64,000 bases of DNA. Origin: Rotaria socialis (taxonomy: Eukaryota > Rotifera > Eurotatoria > Philodinida > Philodinidae). The stretch spans positions 186,001 through 250,000 of the forward strand of contig CAJNYU010002706.1 in assembly GCA_905331475.1 (NCBI GenBank), written 5' to 3'. Under the pieces are notes generated by a model that was not told the DNA's origin, made no database searches, and was given only the letters and a program-made list of their open reading frames with translations. Made by a program: the position numbers and the translations under genes. Below are positions 31,274 through 43,796 of the stretch, in pieces (the stretch's first letter is position 1; every line of letters begins with the position of its first letter).

Positions 31274-31822
31274 TTTATCGGATCCTGGAATAAATACATG
31301 GACTTACAGGCAGTTAGGAGAAAAGAATGATTTCGAGAGACAAAGAACTTTCTAAGAACAAAGAATTCTGTTTATACGCGCTAAATTCATATGTACTAGT
31401 CTTAAATCGTTATCTATTATTTAATGAAATTCATTAATATTTATTAAAATTTTTCAAAGATCTGATTTTGAAAAATCTTTTTGTTTTGGCTTACACTTAT
31501 GGTAGATGTCGCTATCGAGATATATCAGATTGTTCAAATATTTTATTTTAAGAAGTAGTTTTATTTATTTTAATATCAGAAACATCATTGTTTAATAGAA
31601 CAATATACTTTTTTTTAGAGAAAACATTCATAGGTTGATCTATATTACCAATAAATTTGTGCATGAGAACAAAACAAAAAATGACGCGAGGAATTAGTTA
31701 TTCTTTTTTTTCTTTCCTTCGATTACATTTTTGTTGAGAAATAGTAGCACGACAGTGCAATTTACTTGATCATACCTTATAGATAGAAAAATTTAAAAGC
31801 AGAATTAATACAAACATCTACA
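31274..31822. promoter_or_regulatory. Divergent promoter region, kinesin / CNOT4
   Basis: This 549-bp interval lies between two start codons pointing away from each other: kinesin on the minus strand and CNOT4 on the plus strand. It presumably carries both promoters and 5' leaders. It is AT-rich, and I cannot name specific factor sites. Confidence 0.5.
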
Positions 31823-34800
31823 ATGGATAGTGACCAAGAGTCAGCAGAAGTAAAATAAATTTGTTTTATCTACATTGACATAATATAGTTCGGTGCTTTT
31901 TTAAAATTTTTTTAGTGTCCGTTATGTTTGGAGGTACTCGAAGCTGATGATTTGACCTTTTTTCCATGTACATGCTGTTATCAGGTACAAAACACTCCGA
32001 AAGAAATCATACATAATCGAGTTCAAATGTTTTAGATTTGCCGATTTTGCTGGCATCGTATTCGAACAGACGAAAATGGTTTATGTCCAGCATGCCGAAA
32101 AGTAAGATAAACTATTATGAGTCATGTTTTAGAACGAAAAAAAATGTATTGTCAGATAATCCATCAAAACAAAACAGATTATGATTAGTGGAAAATGTGA
32201 AAAAACTTATGAAAATAAGTCTGTAACTTTATTGCATGTTCTATATCATTATTGGTTGAAATGAGACTATGTGATATTTAAAAAAGATGTTTTCAATTAA
32301 GAGTACATATTAAACTATGAATAACTTTTTTCCAATGATATACTATTTACTAGTCAGACATAAGTTAGTTATTTATCAAAACTTCAGTAGTTCAGTAATG
32401 ATGTATATCGATAGCGTAATTGTCACTATTTCTACATTATCATAGGGTGATTTTATTCAGTGGTAGTAAAATATTTTATCTAACTTATGTTTTCATTAAT
32501 GATGATTTGATTAACTCTACAGAGAATCATACAACTGTGAATTTCAAATCAAATTAGTTCGAAAATCATATTGACTCTACCGTTGTTTTACATTGTTTTC
32601 ATTATAGCATTTTGATGCGATGAAATAATCTTAATTCTTTGTAAATAATGTTCGTTTCTAATCAATTAGAAAATGGAATCTATGGCTTCATAAAAGAACA
32701 ATGGTGTATTCCCTACTCTGTTTTATTTTCGACTCCGAGAAATTGTTTTTCTTGTCTACTGATCATTCATATTTAATATTACAAAAAAAAAAATCTACTA
32801 AATTATTTCAATTTTTTTCAGCCATACAGTGAAAATCCGGCACAATTTAAACCGTTGACTGATGAAGAGTAATGATTGATAATATTTCAATTTTTTTCTT
32901 AAATTCTTATGATAATTGCTTTTCTTTGCCTAGAATTCAACAAGTAAAACGTGATAGAAAACTAAAAGAATCAAATAAAAAGCCAAAGATAACCGAAAGT
33001 CGGAAACACTTAGCCAATCTACGGTAGATCAAATTGTTTCACTGTATTTTTTCTATTTACTATGTTTTTGTTTCTATAGCGTTGTTCAACGAAACCTTGT
33101 ATTTGTTAATGGACTTCCGTCACGTTTAGCTGATACAGAATTATTGAGACGAAATGATCATTTTGGTAAATATGGTAAAATAGTCAAATTAGTTACATCA
33201 CCAGCACACAATGGACAATTAAATTCTATATGTGTATATATAACATATTCTCGTTCAGACGAAGCTTTACGTGCTATACAATCTCTATGTAACTATCATG
33301 TTGATGGTCGAACATTAAAAGCTACATTGGGTACTACAAAGTATTGCAGTCGATATTTAAAAGGTGCGACATGTCAAAAAGCTGATTGCTTATACTTGCA
33401 TGAGCTAGGCGATCCTTTAGCAAGTTTCACTAAAGAACAAATGCAACAAGGGTAAATTAAATTTAAAAAAAAACTTAATATGAATAGCAAAACGTTTTAT
33501 TTTTTCTATTCAGTCTTCATCTTGAATATGAACGAAAACTTATGGAACAGTACACAAATAAATTATTATCAGATACACCAAAGATTGGACGAACGACAGT
33601 CGATGGGTAGGATTTTTAGCTTTTCATTCTGAATTATGATTAACTTTGTTTTTTTACTTTTTGATGATAGAACTAAAAGTGAATCAGTATCTTCACAAAA
33701 ACAAAAAGGACCAACACCATTATTGACAACGACAAATGATTGCAATGCTTCGATATCAAATACAATCAATGGACATTCTGATTTAGAATCAGGAGATGAA
33801 ACAAATAATAACAATAGCATTAGTACTACATCAAATCATCATACAATGAATGGATATCACAATGATACATTCACTAGGTAAATACTCAATATATGGTTTG
33901 ATGAATGAGATCGTAGTTATACAAGAGAACAAAATCACAAGACAGTATCGATCCGAGTTAAAATTAAACTATTTTTGGATTGAACACCAACACTAGAAAA
34001 GATACAGTGTATCATCAGAGTCGTACTGTTACTATTTTATAAGTATCATTGATAGTTCACAATGATCAAGTTTGTTAGACTAAGCAATAGAGTGAACAGA
34101 AAAGAACTTATGTAATATTAAGAGTTCAATGAATAAATTATGGTAACTTTCTTGTTTTCTGCTTTGATTAGAAAATAAAATCTTGTCTTTTTTAAAATAA
34201 GCTAGATGGTAGAGATTATTATCTGCTGTTATCTTGTCTTGGATTTTACATTCTTGTGTGAAAGAATTTTCTCGTTTTTTTCTCAATAGTACAACTACTA
34301 TGAATGTTGATACTTTAAATGGTGATTCTGACATATCATCAACATCATCTCAAACGTCATCTGAACATGAGCCATCTCTACGATCGCAAATGCAAACATA
34401 TAATATATCATTATTAACTAATTGGCCGGACGAATCAGGAAATTTTTATCCTACGAATAATAATACTAATAATCTCGTATCTTCATCATCTCAACTGATA
34501 AATAAATCATCTGTTTCAAACATATCAAACCCAGCAAAAGATGTTCAATCAAATGAAACCACAATTACTAATACAGTGAATGGTTTTGATCAAATACCAG
34601 AATATAAACTATTTAGTTCAAATAGCCCATCTATACATTCGATATTATTTGGTAAAAATGAACATACTCAACAGTCACATCGACCAGTTATAAACGGGAT
34701 TGATCATGATTTAAGAGTAATTGAAAAAAGATTACTAGGTAAACTAAAATATTTAGGACATGGGAATAGGAGAGGCGTGCGTAAATTAATTCCTTATAAG

Positions 34801-37156
34801 AAAATTTTCGATCTATATGGTCTAATTTTAGTGACAATATTGTATTTGAATCATTTGACTAATACTATAAAGATAAGCTTTCGTTAAGATTTTCCCATAA
34901 TGATATGTAACTGGGATATTAAATGAAATAATACCTCAAATATTTGTTTTCTTCGAATGACTTACTATCAATGCATATTAAAGTGTACAAAGTACTGATA
35001 TGAGTGCAACTTAGAATACGTATAGAAACAAGTGCATCAAATTTTTACCTAAGGGAAATTCATTGAGTTTAATGCATATATGAATGTGAAGTATTCAACC
35101 GTATCAAACAAGATATCAGAGCTTAAAGCGATTCTACATCGTTAAATTGATTTTTCAAATAATTCATAAGTTCTTTGGATAAAGAAGACTTAGACAAATG
35201 TTGAATAAATGAATTTAATTGACTCAGCCAGTGTGTAGTTTCAGTTTACTGACTACGAACTCGATGTAGTCAGTTGAATGTATGTCGAAGGCTCATAGCT
35301 ATCATTGACAATAATGGCTATACATCTTAGTTATGAAAAATTAGAATAATAATTTCAAATAATTCAATCGACTGAAGAGTTGAGGAATGTTTTTTTTAAT
35401 TTCTTATTCGTTCTGTCGATTTCTCTTTCTGGCATCAACTAATATATTTAGGCCAATTACTAATACTATATTAGAATCATTATAAGGTAATAAAAACTAC
35501 AAATGTAAGAACCAGATAGAGAACAAATAGTTGATGAGACATAAAAGGCATCGATATTAAAAATATTGAGATATCCGAAAAAGAAATAACAATAACGTTT
35601 CACATCAGTTTGTCATATATAAATCGTGAAAATATTTATTTTCAAAGAAGTTCTTTTACTGCAGTTAACTAATGTTTAGTGTGAGTAGTATCTTTAAGAT
35701 GAGATATACTCTCTTTTAGTGTCCATGAGATTCTCTGAAAGTGCATAAGTACTTCGCAGTAGAATGTATAGACCAATAGACAATAAACAATAGAAAAAGT
35801 ACATCAAGAGTAGTGAACGTACACATGATAGATTGCTAGCATATATCGTAATGAGTAAATGTGATTGCACTTTAATTCATTATTATAATACTAAAGTTGA
35901 TGAATTCTTCTATAGAGCATAATTTTTAATATCGGATCATTTAAACACAAATTTTCTTTACACTTGTGATACAGAATTAAAATATCTACGGTATTACTTT
36001 TCGTTCATTTTGAGTGCATTATTTTCATCAGAGTTCTTTTTTTATTCGTTCTAGAAAGTAGTCTTGATAACACATCATATACTCAGACACAAGAAAATGA
36101 TGAACTCGGTAAATAAATATTTTTTTCTATAATCGACTGAAAATAATTCATTTCAACTTTAGGCTTCGATCCATGTAGTTTATTTATGTCCGCACTTGCA
36201 TCTGATATCGAAGATGAAAGACGACCACTATCATCACAAACATCTGTATCATATCGTCCAACATCAAATTCATATGGATTTCCATCAAATCAATTCACTT
36301 CAACGACCAATAATTCATCTCAAGGGCAGATGAATTCATATTGGATGATGCAACAACACCCGCAGCAACAGCAACAACAGTCTCATCATTATCAAGAACC
36401 ACCAACGACACCACAAAGACAACAAAGATATCCACTCCCATTTAGTAAATATTTATCTTCCTTGAAATGAGAATTATGATTACCATTAAAAAGCACTTGA
36501 TTCTTTTTATCAGTAAGAAAAATCAATATCTTTTCTTATATTAAACCAATCAACAGTACGCATCTCAGTCAAAATCTTATCCGCTTTTTTGAAGTCTATC
36601 GATTCCGTGATTATGAATAGTTATTTATTAAGTTTTTCTAAATAAATTTAGATGGATCATCGCCTAGACAGATTTGGAGTGGGAATCAACAACAGCAACA
36701 GCAATCACTACAATACGGATCACAGATTTCAAGTCAAATCCAACAGCAACGACTTCCACATCGACAGCCATCACCATCACCATCACCACAATTTTCACGG
36801 GCAATAAATAATACTTATCCTTCTAATAGTACTCTGATCACAAATGATGGTAAGAAAAACAAAGAGATATCTTATTGATTCCATGTTTTTCCTCATTAGT
36901 ACCATCAAATGATCGATGGATAAATTTACCTTGGACAGATCCAGCTATTATATCACTTGGTAATAAACTTGAAACTCCATCATCACAATGGTCTACACCT
37001 ATGCAATCCCAGGGGCTTTCTGGACTAACCTCAGGAAATAATCTCATGGCAAATTCTCGTTGGTCACAGCAACAGAGTCAAACACATATGCTAACAAATG
37101 GAACCTTTTTGCCATATTCAACAACATCAGGTGCTGATGATGGAAATCTTTCGTAA
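31823..37156 (+). CDS. CNOT4: CNOT4/NOT4-like E3 ubiquitin ligase
   Basis: Thirteen exons join to 736 codons: 31823-31849, 31916-31984, 32036-32101, 32822-32868, 32934-33023, 33080-33451, 33514-33606, 33671-33877, 34290-34738, 36055-36108, 36163-36444, 36652-36849, 36900-37156. The N-terminus has a C4C4 RING (residues about 10-54, CPLC...CTCC...CRFCW...CPAC) nearly identical to CNOT4, with the IRTDENGLCPACRKPY block. A basic linker, an RRM (about 104-185; NLVFVNGLPSRLAD) and a C3H1 zinc finger (CSRYLKGATCQKADCLYLH) follow, in NOT4 order. The C-terminal half is low-complexity, rich in S, N, Q and P, with short conserved spots such as GFDPCSLF and NLPWTDPAI. It would act as the ubiquitin ligase associated with the CCR4-NOT deadenylase. 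Introns of 720 bp and 1.3 kb contain nothing recognised. Confidence 0.97.
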
Positions 37157-38624
37157 AATTAAACAGTTGATCACATGCATATATAAACAAAAATAAAAGA
37201 GAAGTCTTATTTTTTTCTCTATCTATTAGCTCCGTATCCGGCTGATGGCCTCTTCGTGTCTTCTTTCTTCTATCTTGTACTCCTTTTATGTCCATGATAA
37301 TGATTCTTTTCTTTTGTTTGTTTGTTTGTTTGTTTGTTTTCTCTATCACTTGTTGTCGTTTATCATATATATATACATACATACAAATTATTTATATTGA
37401 TAATTTATTCATAGTAGTACGGAGAAAAAAGAATCAGAATGATATTCAGAACTTAAATGAGAATTATATTCATACGACAATAAAAACTAACAAAGACAAT
37501 CTTATATCTGGATTACATCAAAGGTTATAAATAACAATAGATACTTTTTCGTTTGTTTATTGTCAACAAGTTTGTTTTTGTTTTTCATTTAGCAACTCTT
37601 TTGTTTGTTATCTTTGTGAGTTTCTTTATGCTTGCTTGTTTTTCATTTTCTTTTTTCGTATGTGTCTCGATTGACTTCCAAAGAGATGAACACAAATTAT
37701 CGCATATATTCAAATAGATAAACAAAATAATATATGCCGGTAAACAAAATCAAAATTTAATTTTCTTACAACAAGTTCATTGTATTCTCCGTGCGAAGTA
37801 TATTTGTAGTAGCATGACAATTCAATATAAATATTAGATCTGAAGAAATTCGGTCAAAAACAAAAATGAATGTATTGAAAGTAAAATGTCTTTATATTCT
37901 CAAATATTTGATAGTACGTACAAGCATAAAAATAGAATTTACTATTACATATAAACTTGAGTGACTCATCAAAATAATATAATGAATCATACAACAGAGA
38001 ATCGTTAGGTTTCATTTGATGTGATATCATTTCGGCTTCTTTTATATCCAGACATAAAGAAAATGGATAGTTTTTAATGATTATCTCAACGATAACATCG
38101 AAAATACCTTGTAAAGCCGTTTAAAATTTGCATTGAATTTTATTTTTGTCAAAAATCACTTTTGGTAAAATATGTACAGAAGCAAGATGACTATCAGTTG
38201 ATAATGATTAGCTTAATTCTCTTACTGCTCGAATAAAAAAATTCTTCAAACGTAAGAATATTGTACATAATCAGTTTTTTTTTATATCATGTGATTGATG
38301 TAGCCTTTCTAACTCAATCCGGTATAACAATTTTGATAGTAAACACCGTAGACTAGATATCAACAGCTAGCTATCATAGTTTCGTTACGAACTAAAATAT
38401 TTTATTTTTCATCGAACATATTATAACTTAACCATTGGGAAGAAGTTTTTGAAAAATTAAAAAAAGCATTAAAACGAAGCAATATTTTGCCATTTGTATA
38501 TTTGTTGCTTTAAAAATATGAAAACTAATATTAATTCAAAACTGAAAGAAAAGACAACATCAAACGGGGAAAAATACTCTGAGAAAGAAAACTAATGAAA
38601 TAATTAATTTTAACAAAAGAGCAA
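37157..38624. other. Intergenic between convergent 3' ends
   Basis: About 1.5 kb between the CNOT4 stop and the USP30-like stop. A (TTTG)n tetranucleotide repeat of about seven units lies at 37313-37340, and a short AT run near 37365. No gene is supported. Confidence 0.6.
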
Positions 38625-41600
38625 TCATGAGCATCGCTCATAGAATAAAAGATAGCAATTTTCTGTGACACATAATGTTCGACAAATATTGTCAATTTCA
38701 TTGATTTCTGTTTTATGTTCATTATCGGATAGAAACCACTGTGAATTATCTGTACGATATAAACAAACGTATTGTTTAGAGTTAGAATTTGTTTGATTCA
38801 TTGACGACGAATGAAAATTGTTTGATGAATTTAAACATATGCCGGTTAGTTGATAACGTGCAGGTATTATCATTGATGAATCTATTAATCCTAACCATGT
38901 TGTGTAATGAATATGTGATAGATCAAGTATTTTTTCAGGTTCTATTATAATATTTGTGTTTAATTTTGTGGTAGTTCGTGAAACAGGATCATAAAAAAGA
39001 CGTTTTAATTGAATACGAAGAATAGAAGGAAAATTTGCAATCAACGTTTGACATTTCATTCTATCAGACTTATAACTTGTTGCTAAGTTAGAGGTATGAG
39101 TCGAAAGAGGAACTAGAAAATGATCAACATTGTAAAAGTTTTAATTAAAAAAAAATGACTTACTGGATATATTTGCTGTTGATGACACTGCTTGATCAAA
39201 TGGTTGAATATGTGTGTTTACAAGAGGTGACAGAGTAGGTCTAAATAAATGTAGAGATTCCATGTTTTTTACGTTTTGTTATTACAAAAAAATTAAACTG
39301 TTCAAATATAAAATAGGTTAAATATTCAACACTAATGTATAGCTCAAACTATTAACTGATTGATTTCTAAGTGAGGTATGAGGTTGATGTAAAAGATGAT
39401 CCTTCCGTCATTCCTTCTTTCGAAGAAAAATCTAATGAAACATACATAGTTTTAGTCAGGATTGTTCCATTTTTAATTACTGTTGATTTTCTTTCAAGAT
39501 CTTGATTTGTTTGACTTGAGCAATACGAACAAGATATTGAATCGACCTAGATAAATTAAAAGGAGTTTATGTGACTGAATAGCAAGAAAAAGAATGTTCA
39601 TACGTCTTCAATTTTTGTTAATTGAGAAAGAAGTTGTTCTAAAGTTATAGTTGTTTTACTAACGGGCAATATCAATATTTGAAATGGTTCAGCACAAAAA
39701 CGTACATGAGAACATCTAGAAGAGCTTGTTTAAAAAAAAGGGAAAAGGCTAAAATGTTATTCTACTTACTTATTACAACAATATGCATGGAGTAGTTGTC
39801 CAGAAAACGTATGCTTTAGAATGGAACCAAGTTGTATATGATGAAGTAACCATGTCAGATCAATATATTGAATTATATAAGATGTTTGTGCATCTATATT
39901 GTCTACTGTTACTTTATTATGAAGCTAAATGAATAGAACAATGACTTTTTTACGACTCTTAGCGGAATACTTTATTTACTTGTGCTTCAGTTTCGATATA
40001 CATTCTATTTAGAAAATCGAGTGACAATGTTGTTAACTTTTGGTTGTGTACTTGTCCAATAACACTAAAGCTAAACATATGCAAAGACAAATCCACGTGT
40101 TTAGTTACTTTTTTGAATAGACTAGTTTTTGTTTTGATAGAGACTGATTTAGTGCATCAGTTATACATTGAAATAATTCTGCAATATCTGGTGTTGTAGG
40201 TTTTGTTAACAAGTCTGGATAAATAGTACTGAGTTTTGAGATAAATGATGATAGGCCAACAAGTGTATTCGCATGTTTATATTCAGTAGTATGATGATTA
40301 GCTCGTAATTGAGAAATAAGATCAAGGAAAGTAGATACAATTGGATCATAATTGAAACGTGACAGCTAAATAAAACGTAAGTCTTTCAACGTCCATATAA
40401 TATATAAGAATACAAGTACCATAAATATATGTTATTTCATAGAGAAAAAGCCTAAAAACTATAGGATAGACTCGCATTTCTATTGAAAGATATCATACCA
40501 CTAATAAATACAAATGGGAAACAGCGGACTTGAAATTGAAAAGTACGTCAAAACAGGTCAAAGTACATAATTGAATTAGCTCAAAGTTTCTTCAAGTTCA
40601 AAAGCCTTTCGTTTCTCCTTGAATCAATAGCCTACACCATAGTTGTTTTAAAATATTTTTCAATTGAAGGAAAAAATATGTATTCCGTCCAATGAAACTA
40701 TAATTTGAAAAAATTTTCAAAACTTTTTCAAATGTTCCACTTTCAAATAACATGTTTATTTTATGAAGAGAGTGACAAATTGATACTTAAGCAATAATTT
40801 ATTTATTTAAAATGAAGACATTTATGAAAGAACATATTAACCATTTGCTACTGAAAAAATAATCCCAATGAATGCAATGGTGTAGTTTAAACCGTGACTA
40901 GACAAGCGTTTTCTCGGTTCTATTTAATGATTTTAATTGAAGGTCTAGTATCATTTCAATTTTGTCTTGTAACTAAACCTGAGTAAATACTGCAGTAAAT
41001 TAATGAAAAGCTGTATAAGATTGTACTAAATGATAGATGACTGTCAATAGTCACCTTCAGATCAATCGCAGGATTAGAGAAAAAAAAACTCTTTGAAATT
41101 ACACTACTGATTTTACTGCTTAATTGATCTAGAAAACCGATTCTTTGAATGCATTTCTTACATTTATATTTCTTTGTAACGATGAATAAAAGCTATTGAG
41201 TGATGCTAAACTTTGTAAAAGAATATTCAACGAACATGTTGTTTCATGCAACTTTAAAATACCAGGTCTTGGTAACAATTGAACAAGCGATGACTAGACA
41301 GAAAGAAATAAGACAAAAAGAATCGTTCATAAAACTTTGAAACCATTGTATGCATAGTTACCTGTTGAAGTCGAAGATCATTAGTCAGTTTTAAATGATA
41401 ACTATAGAGATATTTTTCTGGAAGTTTTTTTGCTATCAATACTTTCGAAGATGAATAATGATGAGTATAATTTGAAATAAAATTGTATAAACAATTAATT
41501 GTTAATTGGAATAGTCTAAGAAAAACATGAATAAATAATTTAATCCTATTTATTGTTAGTTTGAGACGTTTTTCTGTATGAAGTATTCCAATAATATGAA

Positions 41601-41858
41601 GAAGAAGAAAAACTGTAAGTATGAATGTTGTATGATGATAAACTGTTATAAAACAAATTGAAAAGCCAAGAAATAGACATTCCCATAGAAATACATCAAA
41701 ACGGTTTTCTTTTCTAAACCAATGCAGAAAAGAACTGTGCGAAAATTGAAAGGAAAAACAATTCTAACGTACTTCGTATTAATAAGAATAAATTTTGTTA
41801 TATTATCAACAATTAAATAAATAGTAAATTCAAACAGAACGTTTGATAGCAACCACAT
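38625..41858 (-). CDS. USP30-like membrane deubiquitinase, probably inactive
   Basis: Ten exons join to 614 codons: 41773-41858, 41362-41713, 41162-41293, 40109-40365, 39980-40064, 39770-39924, 39604-39715, 39446-39546, 39164-39240 and 38625-39112. Residues about 1-100 contain two or three strongly hydrophobic segments, so the protein is membrane-anchored at its N-terminus, as USP30 is on mitochondria. A USP domain follows. The cysteine box is degenerate (HETTCSLNILLQSL, C166 in place of GNTC), then comes an AELFQCITDAL helix, paired zinc-finger-like cysteines (CCNKC and CSYC), PSILRIQLKRL and the final CYLLFYER. Where active USPs have GH(F/Y)xxY this protein reads KQYVCLYR, with Q566 in place of the catalytic histidine. 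The order of motifs is closest to USP30. Loss of catalysis is inferred. The last exons are weaker because the 39445 donor is a choice among few options. Confidence 0.8.
40366..41161 (-). other. USP30-like intron, 796 bp
   Basis: AT-rich intron between the cysteine-box exon and the next exon. No transposon ends or coding remnants are seen. Confidence 0.65.
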
Positions 41859-42017
41859 TATTTTTGATAATCCATAAACCGCAGCACAGCAATATGGTTC
41901 TCATCTCAGTAAAAAAACAACGTTGCCTATAAAATATTATTCGCTTCTCATTCAACCAATCAAATACATCGAGAATATATGTCTTATTTTCACATAAACT
42001 CTTCGAATCATCTCATC
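41859..42017. promoter_or_regulatory. Short divergent promoter, USP30-like / PRDX5
   Basis: Only 159 bp separate the two diverging start codons, so the two genes must share a compact promoter. If PRDX5 instead starts at the in-frame ATG at 41979, only 120 bp remain. The region contains CCAATCA-type sequence near 41956-41964. Coregulation is an inference. Confidence 0.55.
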
Positions 42018-43796
42018 ATGTTTCGTGCTATTAAAACTATTCAATTATCAGCAACAACAGCTGTTCGATCGTTTCACGCAACAAAACCCTTATTCTTGGC
42101 TAGTAATAGTGCCATTAAAGTAAAGAGTAAGGATCTTTTTCATTTTACAAATAGTTCATTATTAGGAAGGAGCAACTTTGCCAAAACATACATTGTTTGA
42201 AAATGAACCTAAAAATAAAGTAAATATTGAAGATGTTTTTGCTGGAAAAAAAGGAAGTACGTATATTATTCTTCTGCCAATCAATCAATCAGTGAGTTTG
42301 CTTTTGTCTAGTTCTATTCGGTGTGCCAGGTGCATGTAAGTTTAAATAATACACCAATATAAAATAATCATTTTTCAAAATTTTATCAGTTACTCCTGGA
42401 TGTTCAAAGGTTAATTGTAGTAGGTGTTTTTTTTTCTATAGTTTATTAATTTTGCATTTTAGACTCATTTACCTGGCTATGTAAATTCAGCAAAGGAATT
42501 TCAAAAACTAGGTTATGATACAATAGTTTGTGTAACTGTTAACGACCCATTCGTTTGTCAGGCTTGGGCAAAAGAGCATAAAGCTGAAGGAAAAGTAAGG
42601 TTGATGATATTTTTTGCTCTTGATCAGTAGTACAAATTTTAATTTAAATGGATGTAGATTTAGAAAAAAAAGAAATTTTTTTGCAAATGAAGTCAATATC
42701 TCAATAGAAGTTGGAAATCTAGTATAAGGATTCTAGCGTAGCTTAAACAATCTATTGTGACCAGCCACTTTAGTCCTTCACTAACCTTACAAAGATATCC
42801 TAATATATTCAAATGATAGGTATCAGTTTGAATGGTTCTCTGAACATTCCTAAGAATAAAAGGTTCGCTTTTTTGATTCTTCAAGGTCAGAAATAATTGA
42901 CTTTTATGTTGAGATGATGATAGTGTTTGCACAAATCTGAGACACTTTTTTGCGAATCTAATAAAACATATTCTCTAACGCAAGCATAGTCTTAAAATCT
43001 TTGCTCCCTCTTCAATTGGATTCAATTGCTTAAAAATATAATCAACAGTATATTTAAGAGCTTACTAGAATATTATTGCTTAAAATCATAGTAACAAACG
43101 ATTTTCTAATAAATCTTCATTGAAATTATGTTCAAGTGTGCTTCTAAAAATAATTTGAGTTAAATTTGATTTTGATAACATATTCCATTGGTAAAAGTTT
43201 TACAAAACTAAGTTGTCGAGGTCTTCTTTCTTTTTTTTTCGAAAAAGTATTAGACAATATTAGTTTATCTTCAATTAAATATTTGAATTCCCTCATTATT
43301 GCATGAGGCGAGTGATTTGGAAGTAACGGTAAAAAATACTTATTTCTGTATTTGAATGAAATCGATTCATTGACCAATTGTATTAAATGTAGATATTAGT
43401 GATTGATGAAGAAGTTTGATCTGAGATCAAGTGAACAGATTCTCAATTCTTTTTATTAATTTTAGGTACGAGTATTAGCCGATCCTGATGCTAAATTTAC
43501 CAAGGTAACAAGAAGTAGAAAAATCAAACGATGAAAAAATGTTTTCGTAACATGTAATTTTAGGCTCTTGGACTCGAAAAAGACCTGTCAGCTGTTTTGG
43601 GAAATGTTCGATCATCTCGGTAAATTCAATATTAGCATTCAAAAATATTCATTTTGTTCTATGTTTCAGATATGCTATGGTCATTGATAATAATAAAGTA
43701 CAGAAATTATTCATTGAACCCGATGGTACAGGTTTAAGCTGCTCGGTATCACAAACAGTTCTTGATGAAATCAAGAAAGGTGATCTGGCTAAATGA
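42018..43796 (+). CDS. PRDX5: Peroxiredoxin-5, mitochondrial
   Basis: Eight exons join to 196 codons: 42018-42119, 42166-42256, 42312-42335, 42390-42409 (20 bp), 42463-42594, 43466-43504, 43564-43619 and 43670-43796. The first intron is only 46 bp. The N-terminus (MFRAIKTIQ...VRSFHATK) is basic, hydroxylated and free of acids, as expected of a mitochondrial targeting sequence. The body carries the Prx5 active site GVPGAFTPGCSK with peroxidatic C77, then THLPGYV, VNDPFV, and the C-terminal GLSCSVS containing C179, which matches the resolving cysteine of atypical 2-Cys Prx5. It would reduce hydrogen peroxide, alkyl peroxides and peroxynitrite using thioredoxin. I prefer the ATG at 42018 because it begins the targeting peptide; 41979 is also in frame. 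Confidence 0.96.
42595..43465 (+). other. PRDX5 intron, 871 bp
   Basis: This is the only long intron of the gene. It is AT-rich, with no recognised element. Confidence 0.7.

Noticed and set aside
37313-37340. (TTTG)n repeat as a CRISPR-like or regulatory array
   Set aside because: Simple tetranucleotide microsatellite without spacers.
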